11,242 nt of DNA, taken from CBDTTW01 sp965363675. GTDB lineage: Bacteria > Bacteroidota > Rhodothermia > Rhodothermales > DASSAV01. The DNA is taken from positions 1 to 11,242 of the forward strand of contig CBDTTW010000097.1 of assembly GCA_965363675.1 (NCBI GenBank), read 5' to 3'. Both the position numbers and the translations under genes were made by a program. This document shows, piece after piece, positions 1-6,184 of the stretch (its first letter is position 1; each line of letters begins with the position of its first letter). The notes beneath the pieces were generated by a model that saw only the letters and a program-made list of their open reading frames with translations, ran no database searches and was not told the origin of the DNA.

Positions 1-42
1 CGCCCGGCCGAACAAACCGTCTCCCTCTCCGGCGCCCCCTAA
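1..42 (+). CDS. Possible C-terminal tail of an upstream gene (partial)
   Basis: Frame 1 is open from the first base and reads RPAEQTVSLSGAP before a TAA at 40-42. It is too short to identify. The support is positional only: a bidirectional terminator follows at 92-129, the expected arrangement if a plus-strand gene ended here facing the minus-strand operon on its other side. It could equally be non-coding sequence. Confidence 0.25.
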   Translation, partial: RPAEQTVSLSGAP

Positions 43-91
43 GGCAACGCCCCGAGGCGCCCTGCGGGCAGGGGCCGCTTGCGTAAAAATG

Positions 92-129
92 AAAACGCCT
101 CTGCGCGGCTGCCGGCGCAGAGGCGTTTT
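92..129. terminator. Bidirectional Rho-independent terminator
   Basis: A perfect 15-bp inverted repeat (AAAACGCCTCTGCGC at 92-106 and its complement at 115-129) surrounds an 8-nt loop. The stem is flanked by A-runs on the left and ends in TTTT on the right, so it can fold and give a U-tract in either direction. On the minus strand it lies 19 nt past the stop of the CRTAC1-like gene and so ends the permease/beta-propeller operon. On the plus strand it could end the gene suggested by the open frame at 1-42. Confidence 0.9.
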
Positions 130-147
130 GCTTGGGGAGGCGGCGCG

Positions 148-1917
148 CTACCTGGCCGCCTGCGGGGCGGGCGCCCCGGCGGCGGCCTCCTCGACGATCA
201 CCACAGAGCCGTCGAGCGGCAGATTGGTCTGGCGCTGCACGGCGCCCGAGGGCCAGCGCACCACCACCTCGGCGGCGCTGGAAGCGCCCAGGCCAAAGTA
301 GACGGCCTTGCTGCTCGAACTCTGGTACGACGACCCGGCGTGCACTTCGCGCACCATGCGCATGCCGTCGGCGCGCACCAACTCGACGCGCGCGCCCACC
401 GCGTCGCGGTTGGAGGCCGTGCCGCGCAGCGCCACCTTGAGCCAATGGGCGCCCGGCTGGCCGTTCGTCTCGACGAGCATCGGCGAGCCGCCGTCGATGT
501 TGGCGATCATGAGGTCCGGGCGGCCGTCGGCGTCGTGGTCGGTCACGGCCAGGCCGCGGCTGACCGAGCCGTCGCGGAGGCGGCCGCTTGCGTCGATGGC
601 GTCCTCGAAGCGGCCGTCGCCCAGGTTGCGGAACACCAGCTCCTCGGTGTCGCGCGGCGTTTCCTCCCAGACGGGGCCGCCGGCCACCACCAGATCGAGG
701 AAACCGTCGAGGTCGAAGTCCACGAACTCGACGCCCCAGCCCGACGTGCGCCCGCTCGGAGCCAGGCCGCTGTAGTTGGTCGCGTAGTCGAAGCGGTTGT
801 CGCCGAGGTTCTTGAAGAGCGACACCTTGGCGCCCTTCAGGTTGGTCACGGCCAGGTCGAAGTCGCCGTCGTTGTCGAAGTCGGCGCTCGAAAGGCCCAT
901 GCTGCTCTTGATCTCATCGACGCCCGCCCCCCGCGCGAACTCCAGGAACGTGCCGTTCTGCTGGTTGAGATAGAGCGCGTTGTGGCTGAGGTCGTTCGAG
1001 ATGTACACGTCCGGCCAGCCGTCCTGATTCACGTCGGTCCACAGCGCCTGAAGGCCCTTGCCCTCGGCGTTCGTGAGGCCGGAGGCGGCCGAAACGTCCT
1101 CGAACGTGCCGTCGGGGCGTCCGCGCATCAGGAACGAAGGCTGCGCCTCGGAGAACGCCGGGAACAGAAAGCGGCGCTCATGCTGCGCCGGGTCGTTGAT
1201 GTCCCAGGCGACGTTGTTGACGATGAGCAGGTCGAGGCGCCCATCGCGGTCGTAGTCGGCGGCCGAGGCCGAAGACCCCATGCACGGCAGGGCGCCGCAG
1301 CGGCCCTTCAGGTCCAGGCCGGCGGCGGCCGTCACGTCCTCGAAGCGCCCGCCGGCGTTGCGGAAGAGCTGCCCGCCGTCGTAGGCGGCCACGTAGAGGT
1401 CCTGGTCGCCGTCGTTGTCGTAGTCGAAGAACAGCGCCCCTTGCGGGTAGCCCTTCATCTGCTCCAGGCCCGAGGCGGCCGTAATGTCCTCGTAGGAGCC
1501 GTCGCCGCGGTTGCGGAACAGCGTCGAACCGGCGGCGCCGGCCTTGTCGTACTTGAGGAAGGACGGCATGCTCGTCAGGAACACATCCTCACGGCCGTCG
1601 CCGTCCACGTCGCCCACGGCCAGGCCGCCGCCCATCACCTCGATGTAGAGCGGCTGCGCGTCGTTGATGAGCGGGCGCGCAAAACCTCCCAGGCCCGCCT
1701 TGGACGAGATGTCCTGGAGCATCGCCTTTTCGCTGCTTTTCCAGGAGGGCGGCCGAATGGCCGAGACGAACGGATGCGTGACGAGGCGGCCCAGCAGCAC
1801 GACGCGCTGCGGACCGTAGTTGTTCAGGGCGAACAAAAGCTGGAACACCAGGAACACCGTGCCCAGAATCTTGACGTGCTTCGGAAGCGCCGCAGCGCCG
1901 GCGGAAATGCCTTGCAT
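148..1917 (-). CDS. Membrane-anchored CRTAC1/ASPIC FG-GAP (VCBS) repeat protein
   Basis: 589 aa. An N-terminal hydrophobic segment (about residues 16-32) without a lipobox or obvious cleavage site looks like a signal anchor, placing the rest outside the cytoplasmic membrane. Seven calcium-loop motifs of the DxDxDGxxD type follow at about residues 103, 165, 221, 295 (DVNQDGWPD), 346, 400 and 460, as expected for a seven-bladed FG-GAP/VCBS beta-propeller. Residues 490-560 match the ASPIC/UnbV domain (HWLKVALRGTASNRDAVGAR, VREVHAGSSY, FGLG, VVRWPSG). C207 and C212 might form a disulfide. The start ATG is preceded by a GAGGA Shine-Dalgarno-like sequence overlapping the permease stop 7 nt upstream, which implies a shared operon and coupled translation. 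CRTAC1-type proteins are usually adhesive or ligand-binding; the actual ligand is unknown. Family assignment is firm, role is not. Confidence 0.9.
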   Translation of the reverse strand: MQGISAGAAALPKHVKILGTVFLVFQLLFALNNYGPQRVVLLGRLVTHPFVSAIRPPSWKSSEKAMLQDISSKAGLGGFARPLINDAQPLYIEVMGGGLAVGDVDGDGREDVFLTSMPSFLKYDKAGAAGSTLFRNRGDGSYEDITAASGLEQMKGYPQGALFFDYDNDGDQDLYVAAYDGGQLFRNAGGRFEDVTAAAGLDLKGRCGALPCMGSSASAADYDRDGRLDLLIVNNVAWDINDPAQHERRFLFPAFSEAQPSFLMRGRPDGTFEDVSAASGLTNAEGKGLQALWTDVNQDGWPDVYISNDLSHNALYLNQQNGTFLEFARGAGVDEIKSSMGLSSADFDNDGDFDLAVTNLKGAKVSLFKNLGDNRFDYATNYSGLAPSGRTSGWGVEFVDFDLDGFLDLVVAGGPVWEETPRDTEELVFRNLGDGRFEDAIDASGRLRDGSVSRGLAVTDHDADGRPDLMIANIDGGSPMLVETNGQPGAHWLKVALRGTASNRDAVGARVELVRADGMRMVREVHAGSSYQSSSSKAVYFGLGASSAAEVVVRWPSGAVQRQTNLPLDGSVVIVEEAAAGAPAPQAAR

Positions 1918-1924
1918 GCTATCC

Positions 1925-3079
1925 TCACCCGATAAAGTCTACGATCATGCCGGCGGTGAACGCCGTGACAAAAGTCGCCGCCATGAGCAGCAGCGGGGGC
2001 CGCGAGCCTACGTCCTTGCGCAGCATGAAGTAGGAAACCACGCTGACCGAGGGCGCCGCGATGATGAGCGCCGTCGCCGGGCCCATGCCCATGCCCAGGA
2101 ACACGAAGCCGATCGCCATCGGAATCTCGAACATCGTCGGGATGGCGATCAGGCAGCCGAAAAGCGCCGCGAGCGCGACGGCGCCGGGGCCGCCGCCGAG
2201 GTAGCTTTCCACGACCGGGGCGGGCACGAACAAACGGATGAAGGCCGCCAGGAAAATGGCGCTCGTCATGGGGATGAACAGGCGGTAGGCAATCGTGACG
2301 CTGGCCCACCACCAGCTTTTGAGGGCCCCGAGGGCGGCCTGCCCCCAGCTTTCCGAGGGGGCCGCTTCCGGAAGCGCGCACTCGGGCGCCGTGGGCGGAG
2401 GCGCCGGCAGCGCCGCCGCGAGCGGCATCTTGTCCCGCGTCAGGCGCGCCACGAGCGGCGTGACGGCCAGCACCATGAACAGCGAGGCCACGAGGCGCGC
2501 CCAGTGCGCCGGGCCGGGGAACAGCAGCCAGATCGTCACGAGGCCCATCACGTTCATCAGCGAGGCCCCCACCACCACGCCGAGCGTCGTTTCGAGGTTG
2601 GCGCCGCGCTGCTTCCAGCCGACGGCCACGGGGATCGAGCAGGCGCTGCACATCATGAGCGGCGCGCCCAGCAGCCCGCCGAACGAAGCGCCCCGCACCC
2701 CTCGGCTATGCAGCACGCTGTCGATGACGCGCTGCGGCAGCACGAGCGCCGTCACGGCCCCGCCGATCAGAAAGGCGAAGGCCATCCCAATGGCGTTGTT
2801 GTCGTTCATGTTGATGCCCGTCGGAATCCACGAGAGCCAGTACGGCCAGCCCTCGCGCGAGACCAGCTCGGAGAACGTATTGGGCGCTCCGGCGGCCAGC
2901 ACGTTCAGGATTTCCGACTTGCCCTGCACCGAGGGCCAGCGCGTGAAGTACATGAAAATCCACCACAAACCTACGGCCAGGGCCAGGCCGATCCAGGTTC
3001 GCTTGGTGATCCCTGCCAGGAACTGCTTCACCGCCGGGGCCGGGCCGGGCGTCATCGTCGAGACGGTCGCTTTGCTCAT
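1925..3079 (-). CDS. YraQ/ArsP-like (DUF318) permease
   Basis: 384-aa polytopic inner-membrane protein of the DUF318/ArsP_1 permease type (YraQ-like). Hydrophobic segments lie near residues 29-45, 96-114, 133-153, 166-187, 194-210, 265-285, 298-316, 320-342 and 362-382, split by a Pro/Ala-rich hydrophilic linker (about 218-245). The two halves carry related signatures: GAPLMMCSACSIPVAVGWKQRG at about 138-159 and IAIPTMFEIPMAIGF at about 311-325, typical of the family's internal duplication. Members such as ArsP export trivalent organoarsenicals; most others have no known substrate. Here the usual CSCG signature reads CSAC (144-147). The start at 3079 was chosen for its position just after an AT-rich promoter-like region; a 10-residue-shorter start is possible. 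It is the first gene of an operon with the beta-propeller gene downstream and has a palindrome 19 bp before its start. Substrate unknown. Confidence 0.85.
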   Translation of the reverse strand: MSKATVSTMTPGPAPAVKQFLAGITKRTWIGLALAVGLWWIFMYFTRWPSVQGKSEILNVLAAGAPNTFSELVSREGWPYWLSWIPTGINMNDNNAIGMAFAFLIGGAVTALVLPQRVIDSVLHSRGVRGASFGGLLGAPLMMCSACSIPVAVGWKQRGANLETTLGVVVGASLMNVMGLVTIWLLFPGPAHWARLVASLFMVLAVTPLVARLTRDKMPLAAALPAPPPTAPECALPEAAPSESWGQAALGALKSWWWASVTIAYRLFIPMTSAIFLAAFIRLFVPAPVVESYLGGGPGAVALAALFGCLIAIPTMFEIPMAIGFVFLGMGMGPATALIIAAPSVSVVSYFMLRKDVGSRPPLLLMAATFVTAFTAGMIVDFIG

Positions 3080-3097
3080 AGGGCGTAGAGGGTTTGT

Positions 3098-3118
3098 AAT
3101 TACTTGTCACAAGTTATT
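3098..3118. promoter_or_regulatory. Imperfect palindrome, candidate operator of the permease operon
   Basis: ACTTGT-C-ACAAGT (3102-3114) is a perfect 13-bp dyad. After one mismatched pair, AAT/ATT extends it to 21 bp with 9 of 10 pairs matching. It lies in the only AT-rich patch of the divergent region, 19 bp before the permease start, and overlaps the putative -7 box. That position suits a repressor, but no regulator gene is nearby to name one. Confidence 0.45.
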
Positions 3119-3139
3119 TACTAATTATCAGAATGCCAA
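3109..3139 (-). promoter_or_regulatory. Candidate promoter of the permease operon
   Basis: Read on the minus strand, TTGGCA (3139-3134) is followed by TAACTTGT (3116-3109). This is a partial match to the Bacteroidota TTG/TAnnTTTG arrangement, with 20 nt between TTG and TA. The same -35-like box also resembles the sigma-70 TTGACA. The downstream box is weak (4 of 6 fixed positions). Position and AT content support it more than the sequence match. Confidence 0.3.
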
Positions 3140-3180
3140 TGCCTTACAAGCCCTCGTCGGTGAATAATCGTTGCGCCGGA

Positions 3181-3188
3181 TATTTTTG
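3181..3188 (+). promoter_or_regulatory. Candidate -7 box for mpl (TAnnTTTG)
   Basis: TATTTTTG is a perfect match to the TAnnTTTG -7 element known from Bacteroidota. No convincing TTTG -33 element lies about 20 nt upstream. If it is used, the mpl message would carry a GC-rich leader of about 130 nt (to 3327), including stretches such as GGGGCGGCC and GGCGGCCGC that can pair. Confidence 0.35.
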
Positions 3189-3327
3189 CCCTACCGGACC
3201 CCCGCCCTGCCGGCCGACCCGCGATTTTTTCGGCGGGGCGGCCTCGGGCGGCGCGGCGCCGGAACCCGGGGGCGGCCGCTTCTGTACGAGCCCGGCCCTC
3301 CGCCTCTGGCCTATCCCTGCCGCTCGC

Positions 3328-4806
3328 ATGAAAAAGCTTACCGACTTTCCTGACGCCCACCTCCGCATGTTTGCGCGGCCCCCGGCGCCCGCCCGCGAGG
3401 CGCTCCGGACGGTGCACCTCATCGGCATCTGCGGCACCGGCATGGGCTCGCTGGCGGGGTTGCTGCAACAGGCCGGCTACTGCGTCCGCGGCTCCGACGA
3501 AGCGGCTTACCCGCCGATGAGCACCCGGCTGGCCGAAATGGGCATCGAGGTGCTGCAAGGCTTCGACGCCGCGCATTTGCAGCCGCCCCCCGACCTCGTG
3601 GTGGTGGGCAACGCCTGCGGCCCGATGCACCCCGAGGCGGCCTACGCGCGCGAGCAGGGGCTGCCGCAGCTTTCGCTGCCGGAGGCCCTGGCGCACTTCT
3701 TCCTGCAAGGGCGGCGCGCGCTCGTGGTGGCCGGCACGCACGGCAAAACCACCACCTCGGGCATGCTCGTGCACACGCTGCGCGCGGCGGGGCTGGAGCC
3801 GGGCTTCCTCGTCGGCGGCGTCATGGTCAACGGCAACATCAGCTACGACCGGGGGGCCGGGCCGCACTTCGTCGTCGAGGGCGACGAGTACGACAGCGCC
3901 TACTTCGACAAGCAGCCCAAGTTCATGCACTACGGCCCCGCCGGCGCCATCATCACCTCGGTCGAGTTCGACCACGCCGACATCTACGACGGCTGGGAGG
4001 ACTACCGGGAAGCGTTCCGCAACTTCGCCGGCTCGGTCGAGGCAGGCAATTTGCTGGCCCTCTACGGCGACGATCCGGAAACGCGCGACCTGGCGCGCTT
4101 CACCCGCGCCGACGTGCAGTTCTACGGCATCGAGGGCGGCGACGACGACATCTCGGCGCAGGACATCCGGCCGGTCAGCGGCGGCCAGCACTTCACGCTC
4201 TACGCGCACGGCGCCGCGCTCGGGGAAGTGTTCCTCCCGATGAGCGGGCGGCACAACCTCCGCAACGCGCTCGGGGTGTGCGCCGTGCTGCTGCACGAGG
4301 GCGTGGCTCCGGAGGCCATCATCGAGGGCTTCGCTTCGTTCAAGGGCCTCAAGCGCCGGCAGGAGGTGCGCGGCGAGGCCGGGGGCGTGCTCGTCGTGGA
4401 CGACTTCGCGCACCACCCGACGGCCGTGCGCGAGACGATCAGCGCCGTCGCCGAGCGCTGGCCCGGCCGCCGCCTCGTGGCCGTCTTCGAGCCGCGCAGC
4501 AACTCCAGCCGCCGCAAAGTCTTCGAGGACGCCTACAGCGAAGCCTTCCGCCAGGCCGCCGCCGTGTTCATCAGCGCCCCCCCGCTGCGGCACAACGACC
4601 AGGCCGAGCAGCTCCTCGACGAGCAAACCGTCGTGGAGCGCATCCGGGGGGCGGGCGTGCCGGCGTCGGCGCACGCCGACGCGGCGGCGCTGCTGCCGCA
4701 CCTGCTGGAGCAGGCCCGGCCCGGCGACGTAGTGCTCATCATGAGCAACGGCGGCTTCGACGGCATCCACGAGAAGCTGCTGGCCGCCCTGCGCAGCGCC
4801 GCCTGA
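3328..4806 (+). CDS. mpl: UDP-N-acetylmuramate:L-alanyl-gamma-D-glutamyl-meso-diaminopimelate ligase
   Basis: 492 aa, cytoplasmic. Mpl ligates the recycled tripeptide L-Ala-gamma-D-Glu-meso-Dap to UDP-MurNAc using ATP, returning murein fragments to peptidoglycan synthesis. Mur-ligase architecture is visible: an N-terminal nucleotide-sugar domain opening with VHLIGICGTGMGSLAGLL (about 29-46), the ATP P-loop GTHGKTTT (136-143), a central domain with EGDEYDSAYFDKQPKF (184-199) and EFDHADIYDG (213-222), GRHNLRN (307-313), and a C-terminal domain with DDFAHHPTAV (358-367) and FEPRSNSSRR (387-396). The EGDEYDSAYFDK segment separates Mpl from MurC. The frame stays open upstream to 3133, but that part is low-complexity and unlike the family, so ATG 3328 was chosen; ATG 3367 is an alternative and neither has a Shine-Dalgarno sequence. 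It converges on the lipoprotein gene with a 5-nt gap. Its presence implies Dap-type peptidoglycan and a Gram-negative envelope. Confidence 0.95.
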   Translation: MKKLTDFPDAHLRMFARPPAPAREALRTVHLIGICGTGMGSLAGLLQQAGYCVRGSDEAAYPPMSTRLAEMGIEVLQGFDAAHLQPPPDLVVVGNACGPMHPEAAYAREQGLPQLSLPEALAHFFLQGRRALVVAGTHGKTTTSGMLVHTLRAAGLEPGFLVGGVMVNGNISYDRGAGPHFVVEGDEYDSAYFDKQPKFMHYGPAGAIITSVEFDHADIYDGWEDYREAFRNFAGSVEAGNLLALYGDDPETRDLARFTRADVQFYGIEGGDDDISAQDIRPVSGGQHFTLYAHGAALGEVFLPMSGRHNLRNALGVCAVLLHEGVAPEAIIEGFASFKGLKRRQEVRGEAGGVLVVDDFAHHPTAVRETISAVAERWPGRRLVAVFEPRSNSSRRKVFEDAYSEAFRQAAAVFISAPPLRHNDQAEQLLDEQTVVERIRGAGVPASAHADAAALLPHLLEQARPGDVVLIMSNGGFDGIHEKLLAALRSAA

Positions 4807-4811
4807 GCCGT

Positions 4812-5213
4812 TTACACGGCGCTCGGCCCCATCACGTCGGTCAGCTTCTCCTCGACGAGCGGATCGTTGCCCCAGTAGATCACGATGAGCTTGCCGCCGT
4901 CGTAGAACACCATCGGCGTGCGGGACTTGACCTCGTTGTCGATGCGGCCGTAGTCCTGAATCGCGGCGGCGGGGCTTTTGTACTCGAAGATGCGCAGCAT
5001 ACCGCCGCGCACCTGGTACTCCGAGGCCGCCTGCGACAGGTTCGTCTGGTTAGTCTTGCCGCTGAAGTACGCCGGGATGCCGTTCTTGTCCAGGTACGTC
5101 ACCAGTTCGGCCGTGCTGTTGATCGGCTCGTGGTCCGCTTTGGCATGGGCGCACGCGCCGACGCCGAGCGCCAGCGCCGCCGCCACGAGAATGTTCTGCC
5201 AGCCTCTACGCAT
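4812..5213 (-). CDS. Small uncharacterised lipoprotein
   Basis: 133 aa. The N-terminus has basic residues (MRRGW), a hydrophobic stretch (8-19) and a lipobox VGAC with Cys21 as the lipidated residue, so the mature protein of about 113 aa should sit in the outer or inner membrane facing the periplasm. The mature part looks like one small alpha/beta domain: a helix ending in LDKNGIPAYF (41-50), strands around YQVRGGMLRIFEYKS (66-80), a helix with PAAAIQDYGRI, then MVFYDGGKLIVIYWGNDP (101-118) and a last helix VEEKLTDVMG. The closing pattern (strand, 'liViY.G.d', helix) recurs in small bacterial lipoproteins of unknown function that I cannot name. GGAGG lies 4 nt before the ATG, a better Shine-Dalgarno sequence than most genes here have. 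It converges on mpl and diverges from the BtuF-like gene. Confidence 0.8.
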   Translation of the reverse strand: MRRGWQNILVAAALALGVGACAHAKADHEPINSTAELVTYLDKNGIPAYFSGKTNQTNLSQAASEYQVRGGMLRIFEYKSPAAAIQDYGRIDNEVKSRTPMVFYDGGKLIVIYWGNDPLVEEKLTDVMGPSAV

Positions 5214-5293
5214 GGGGCCTCCGAGGGGTTTGTTGCTGATGCCGGGCTCCGGGCCGGCTGTGGCCGCGCGCCGATAGATACAGTACTCGTAGA

Positions 5294-5324
5294 TTGTCAG
5301 TATGTTTAGCTTGTATTACTAAAC
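5294..5324. promoter_or_regulatory. Inverted repeat and weak promoter-like boxes in divergent region
   Basis: GTTTAG (5304-5309) and CTAAAC (5319-5324) form a perfect 6-bp inverted repeat around 9 nt. On the plus strand TTGTCA (5294-5299) and TACTAA (5317-5322) are 17 nt apart, a weak sigma-70-like pair. TATGTTTA (5301-5308) is one base from the Bacteroidota -7 box. It is the only AT-rich patch between the lipoprotein and BtuF-like genes and is the likely control site of one or both. No B12 riboswitch motif was seen. Confidence 0.3.
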
Positions 5325-5381
5325 CTCGCCGGGGGCTGCGCCTGCGCATTGCAAAGGTGCGCGCCCGGCCCCGCGCCTTCC

Positions 5382-6179
5382 ATGCCTGCGCCGCAGCGGA
5401 TCCTCTCGCTCGTCCCGAGCCTCACCGAAACCCTGCACACGCTCGGCCTGGAGCGGCAGGTCGTCGGCGTGACGCGCTTCTGCGTGCATCCGCCGCACTG
5501 GCGCCGCGAGAAGGCTACGGTCGGCGGCACGAAGAACGTCCGCATCGAGCGGGCGCGCAGCCTGCGCCCCGACCTCGTCCTCGCCAACCGCGAGGAGAAT
5601 ACGCGCGCCGACGTGGAGGCGCTCTCGGGGTTTGCCCCGGTGCACGTCTCGCACATTCAGACGCTGGAGGACGCGCTGGCGTGCATCGCCGAGATCGGCG
5701 GCCTCACGGGCGCGCCGGAGGCTGCCGGGGCGCTCGCGGAGGGCATCCGCGGACAGTTCGCGCGGCTGCCGGCGCCGGCGCCGCTGCGCGCGGCGTATCT
5801 GATCTGGCGCCGCCCCTATATGGCCGCCGGCGGCGACACGTTCATCGACCAGATGCTGGCGGCGGCGGGCTTCGCCAACGTCTTCGGCGCAGCGCGGCGC
5901 TATCCGGCCACAACCGCCGAGGAAATCGCCGCCTTGCAGCCCGACTGCGTGCTCTGCGCGACCGAGCCGTTTCCGTTCGCGGCGGCGCACCTGGCTGAGC
6001 TGCACGCGGCCCTGCCGGGCGTCCGGGTGGCGCGCGTGGACGGCGAGCGCTTCTCGTGGTACGGCAGCCGGCTGCTCGGCGCGCCTGCGTACTTCAACGC
6101 CCTGCGCGGCGCCCTCGCCTCGGGCGCCGAACCCCTCGTAGACCTGGCCGACCTGCCATGCCCTGCACTGCCCCTCTGA
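5382..6179 (+). CDS. BtuF-like helical-backbone metal/corrinoid-binding protein, no signal peptide
   Basis: 265 aa, related to periplasmic binding proteins for cobalamin and iron chelates (class III, helical backbone). Visible signatures: RILSLVPSLTETLHTLGL (6-23), VVGVTRFCVHPP (27-38), VGGTKNVRIERARSLRPDLVLANREEN (about 47-73), the second-lobe motif YLIWRRPYMAAGGDTFIDQML (139-159), AAGFANVF (161-168) and the C-terminal SWYGSRLL. The protein begins directly with the first lobe, without signal peptide or lipobox. A TTG start 33 nt upstream would add only MQRCAPGPAPS and no export signal either. Family members lacking a signal are probably cytoplasmic and may bind or sense a chelate instead of feeding an ABC importer; no permease or ATPase gene is adjacent. 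The next gene, the dipeptidase, starts 5 nt after its stop, so the two are probably co-transcribed. Family is secure; ligand and location are inferred. Confidence 0.85.
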   Translation: MPAPQRILSLVPSLTETLHTLGLERQVVGVTRFCVHPPHWRREKATVGGTKNVRIERARSLRPDLVLANREENTRADVEALSGFAPVHVSHIQTLEDALACIAEIGGLTGAPEAAGALAEGIRGQFARLPAPAPLRAAYLIWRRPYMAAGGDTFIDQMLAAAGFANVFGAARRYPATTAEEIAALQPDCVLCATEPFPFAAAHLAELHAALPGVRVARVDGERFSWYGSRLLGAPAYFNALRGALASGAEPLVDLADLPCPALPL

Positions 6180-6184
6180 CCCCT

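Noticed and set aside
79..1935. 618-aa plus-strand open frame opposite the CRTAC1-like gene
   Set aside because: Low-complexity Arg/Ala/Val/His composition with no domain; it mirrors the GC-rich codons of the minus-strand gene, which has seven clear repeat motifs and an ASPIC domain.
1820..3088. 422-aa plus-strand open frame opposite the permease
   Set aside because: Highly charged Arg/His/Glu-rich shadow; the minus strand gives a clean polytopic membrane protein.
3217..3241. Possible terminator around the T-run in CCCGCGATTTTTTCGGCGGG
   Set aside because: The T-run is in the loop of a 5-bp stem, not after a stem, and no gene ends there.
3133..3327. 65-residue N-terminal extension of Mpl
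   Set aside because: Pro/Gly-rich sequence without family similarity that includes the candidate promoter box; Mpl homologues start close to VHLIGICGTG.
3121..4770. 549-aa minus-strand open frame opposite mpl
   Set aside because: Antisense shadow of a clear Mpl ligase; composition is non-protein-like and no motif is present.
5214..5381. Cobalamin riboswitch before the BtuF-like gene
   Set aside because: The region is short and no B12-box-like GCCACTG motif was found.
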